Assembly (NCBI GenBank): GCA_003165495.1
Contig: PMMB01000073.1
Coordinates: 1 to 6,107 of the forward strand
Length of the DNA stretch: 6,107 bases
Direction of reading: 5' to 3'
DNA from: Gammaproteobacteria bacterium
Lineage (GTDB): Bacteria > Pseudomonadota > Gammaproteobacteria > Steroidobacterales > Steroidobacteraceae
The stretch's first letter is position 1. Each line of letters opens with the position of its first letter. Under the pieces are notes generated by a model, which was not told the DNA's origin, searched no databases, and saw nothing but the letters and a program-made list of their open reading frames with translations. The translations under genes were made by a program, and so were the position numbers. This document shows positions 4,025-6,107 of this stretch, one piece after another.

Positions 4025-5413
4025 ATGGCATTCATTCCTCACACCCCCGACGACATCGCCCGCATGCTGGAACTGATCGGTGTGCAGTCGATTGACGACC
4101 TGTTCGATGAAATCCCCCGCGAACTTCGGGCAGGCGTGCTCGGAGTGCCGCCGGCGATGGGCGAAATGGAAGTGGGGCGGTTGTTGACCGAACGCGCGGC
4201 GAGCGACGGCCGGCCTTTGAATTTCATCGGTGCCGGTGCATACGAACACCACATCCCGGCGCCGGTGTGGGCAATCACGACGCGCGGCGAATTCTATTCC
4301 GCGTACACGCCGTATCAAGCGGAGGCGAGTCAAGGGACCCTGCAATTGATCTATGAATATCAATCGATGATCTGCGCCCTGACGGGAATGGAGGTATCGA
4401 ATGCCTCGCTGTACGACGGTGCTTCCGCCTTGGCCGAAGCCTGTCTCATGGCGGTGCGCGCCAATCGCGCCGCGAATTCGCGCCGCATTCTGTTGCCGCG
4501 CGCGGCGAACCCCACGTATGCCCAAGTAGCGCAATCGATCGCGGGCAATCAGGGCATCGTGTTCGAGACGGTGGATTTCGATCGATCGGCGGGGCGCACG
4601 CTGCTCGAATCCGTACAACCCTACAGCGGGCAGGATGTCACCGCCCTGGTGGTTCAGCAGCCGAATTTCTTCGGCTGCTTGGAAGAGGTTGACGAGCTTA
4701 CGGACTGGGCGCACCAAAATAAAATCCTGCTGATAGCGGTTGTCAATCCCACCTCGCTGGCGCTGCTCAAGGCTCCGGGGCAGTGGGGCGCGCGGATCGG
4801 CGGACATCAAGGCGCCGACATCGTGTGCGGCGAAGGACAGCCGCTGGGTGTGCCTCTGGCGGCGGGCGGACCCTACTTCGGATTCATGGCAACGCGCATG
4901 CAGTACGTGCGGCAAATGCCGGGGCGGATTGTCGGACGCACCGTGGATGCAGAGGGCCGTCCGGGTTTCAGTCTGACCTTGCAGGCGCGCGAGCAGCATA
5001 TACGGCGCAGTAAGGCGACCTCGAATATTTGCACGAACCAGGGCCTGATGGTGACCGCTGCCACCATTTACATGTCGCTGTTGGGCCCTGCGGGCCTGGA
5101 GCGCGTCGCGGCGGCCAGTCTGCAGCGCACGGCCGATTTGGTTGCGGCGCTTAGCAGAGTCGCCGGCGTCAAACCGGCCTTTTCGGCGCCGCGCTTTCAT
5201 GAAGCTGTGTTGCTCCTGGATCGGCCGGTGGCGCCGGTCCTTACGGCCCTGGCACGCCGCGGAATCTTCGGGGGACTCGACCTCACCGACCGCTATCCGG
5301 AACTTGGGGCTGCGCTCCTGGTGTGTGCGACCGAAACCAAACTAGACGTCGACATAGATTCGTATGTCGGCGCCCTGACCGACATCATGCATCCGTCACG
5401 CGTTGCCGCTTAA
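4025..5413 (+). CDS. gcvPA: Glycine dehydrogenase (decarboxylating) subunit 1, P protein N-terminal half
   Basis: 462 residues from ATG at 4025, with AGGGAG (4011-4016) 8 nt upstream overlapping the gcvH stop codon. In organisms with a split P protein, GcvPA and GcvPB form a heterodimer that binds PLP, decarboxylates glycine and passes the aminomethyl group to GcvH. Motifs by position: an FIPHTPDDIARML start, NFIGAGAYEHHIPAPVW (66-82), the EFYSAYTPYQAEASQGTLQ segment (89-107), NASLYDGASALAEA (126-139), GEGQPLGVPLAAGGPYFGF (269-287) and the REQHIRRSKATSNICTNQGL segment (322-341). All match the type I-fold aminotransferase-like P1 subunit. The PLP-binding lysine is carried by subunit 2, so its absence here is expected. 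Length is normal to slightly long (usual about 440-450). The gap to gcvPB is 26 nt. Confidence 0.98.
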   Translation: MAFIPHTPDDIARMLELIGVQSIDDLFDEIPRELRAGVLGVPPAMGEMEVGRLLTERAASDGRPLNFIGAGAYEHHIPAPVWAITTRGEFYSAYTPYQAEASQGTLQLIYEYQSMICALTGMEVSNASLYDGASALAEACLMAVRANRAANSRRILLPRAANPTYAQVAQSIAGNQGIVFETVDFDRSAGRTLLESVQPYSGQDVTALVVQQPNFFGCLEEVDELTDWAHQNKILLIAVVNPTSLALLKAPGQWGARIGGHQGADIVCGEGQPLGVPLAAGGPYFGFMATRMQYVRQMPGRIVGRTVDAEGRPGFSLTLQAREQHIRRSKATSNICTNQGLMVTAATIYMSLLGPAGLERVAAASLQRTADLVAALSRVAGVKPAFSAPRFHEAVLLLDRPVAPVLTALARRGIFGGLDLTDRYPELGAALLVCATETKLDVDIDSYVGALTDIMHPSRVAA

Positions 5414-5439
5414 GTAAGCACTACGATTGGGGGAGGACA

Positions 5440-6107
5440 ATGGCAGAATTGCAAGCGAGAGAACCGCTGATATTCGAACTGAGCAAGCCGGGACGCGGCG
5501 CGGCAACGCAGTTTCCGCCGCGTGTGGCGGGTTCCGCCCACATTCCCGCGCATTTGCGCCGTGCGGCGCCGCCCATGCTGCCGGAGGTGTCCGAGTTGCA
5601 GGCGGTGCGCCATTTCACGCGCCTATCGCAGATGAATTTCTCGATCGACACGCATTTCTATCCGCTCGGCTCCTGCACCATGAAATACAACCCGAAGGCG
5701 TGCAACACGTTCGCCATGCTGCCGGAATTTCTCGGCAGACATCCGCTCGGGCCCGAGCCGCAGGGATTTCTGGCCTGTATGTACGAACTGCAAGAGATGC
5801 TGCAGGAAATCACGGGTATGCAAAGCGTTAGTCTCACGCCCATGGCCGGTGCGCAGGGCGAGTTTGCCGGCGTCGCCATGATTCGTGCGTACCATCGGGC
5901 GCGAAACGATGTGGGGCGCAACGAAATCATTGTGCCGCAGGCCGCGCACGGGACCAATCCCGCCACCGCTGCGATGTGCGGCTGCAGCGTCAAAGAGATT
6001 CCTTGCGACGCGAACGGCGACGTCGATATCGACGCCTTGAAGGCCGCGGTGAGTCCGGCTACTGCGGCCATCATGCTGACGAACCCGTCCACTCTCGGGG
6101 TGTTCGA
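5440..6107 (+). CDS. gcvPB: Glycine dehydrogenase (decarboxylating) subunit 2, P protein C-terminal half, 3' end beyond window
   Basis: ATG at 5440 follows a purine-rich GGGGGAGG (5429-5436). 222 codons are present before the window ends; full-length GcvPB is about 480-500, so more than half is missing. Motifs: PLIFELSKPGRGA (9-21), a conserved start of bacterial subunit 2; HFTRLSQMNFSIDTHFYPLG (58-77) followed by SCTMKYNPK (78-86), the P-protein hallmark; SLTPMAGAQGEFAGV (131-145); IVPQAAHGTNPATAAMCG (164-181), a PLP-site segment; and LTNPSTLGVF at the edge. The lysine that forms the PLP Schiff base lies downstream of the window and cannot be checked. It completes the gcvT-gcvH-gcvPA-gcvPB order known from split-P bacteria. 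Confidence 0.97.
   Translation, partial: MAELQAREPLIFELSKPGRGAATQFPPRVAGSAHIPAHLRRAAPPMLPEVSELQAVRHFTRLSQMNFSIDTHFYPLGSCTMKYNPKACNTFAMLPEFLGRHPLGPEPQGFLACMYELQEMLQEITGMQSVSLTPMAGAQGEFAGVAMIRAYHRARNDVGRNEIIVPQAAHGTNPATAAMCGCSVKEIPCDANGDVDIDALKAAVSPATAAIMLTNPSTLGVF

Noticed and set aside
3992..5200. 402-codon open frame on the minus strand opposite gcvPA
   Set aside because: It is antisense to a certain gene, Arg/His/Gln-rich with no domain or hydrophobic pattern, and fits a shadow frame in GC-rich coding DNA.

Overview
The window reads as a GC-rich proteobacterial chromosome segment, most likely a gammaproteobacterium of the Xanthomonadales/Nevskiales/Steroidobacter type. This rests on GC-biased codons with long antisense shadow frames, a YciH-type SUI1 protein, a tandem glycine riboswitch ahead of a glycine cleavage operon with a split P protein, and an ECF sigma operon of a layout I associate with that group. 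The placement is inferred from protein style, not from a search.

Left part (1-1320, minus strand): a tightly packed operon read towards the left edge. It encodes an ECF sigma factor, a 147-aa membrane protein overlapping it by 17 nt (probable anti-sigma or accessory partner), and the start of a secreted, His-rich protein that resembles the N-terminus of polymer-forming (bactofilin-like) envelope proteins and runs off the window. A possible ECF-type promoter lies inside the upstream end of the sigma reading frame and argues for a downstream GTG start.

Middle (1321-2184, plus strand): a divergent intergenic region with a perfect 14-bp palindrome. It is followed by a small four-helix membrane protein that looks SMR-like, including a membrane Glu in the first helix, and then, 6 bp later, a YciH/SUI1 (eIF1-like) protein with a TTG start and an N-terminal Cys cluster.

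Right part (2185-6107, plus strand): the roughly 300-bp gap holds a sigma70-like promoter and a well-formed tandem glycine riboswitch, including a leader-linker pairing that joins the two aptamers. Then come gcvT, gcvH, gcvPA and the first 222 codons of gcvPB (cut by the window edge). Together GcvT, GcvH and the GcvPA/GcvPB heterodimer, with dihydrolipoamide dehydrogenase encoded elsewhere, oxidatively cleave glycine to CO2, NH3 and 5,10-methylene-THF. The riboswitch would turn the operon on when glycine is abundant.

No tRNA, rRNA, IS element, CRISPR array or phage feature was seen. The glycine cleavage part is ordinary in content. The less ordinary items are the ECF/membrane/His-rich operon, the SMR-like small protein and the fine structure of the riboswitch leader.
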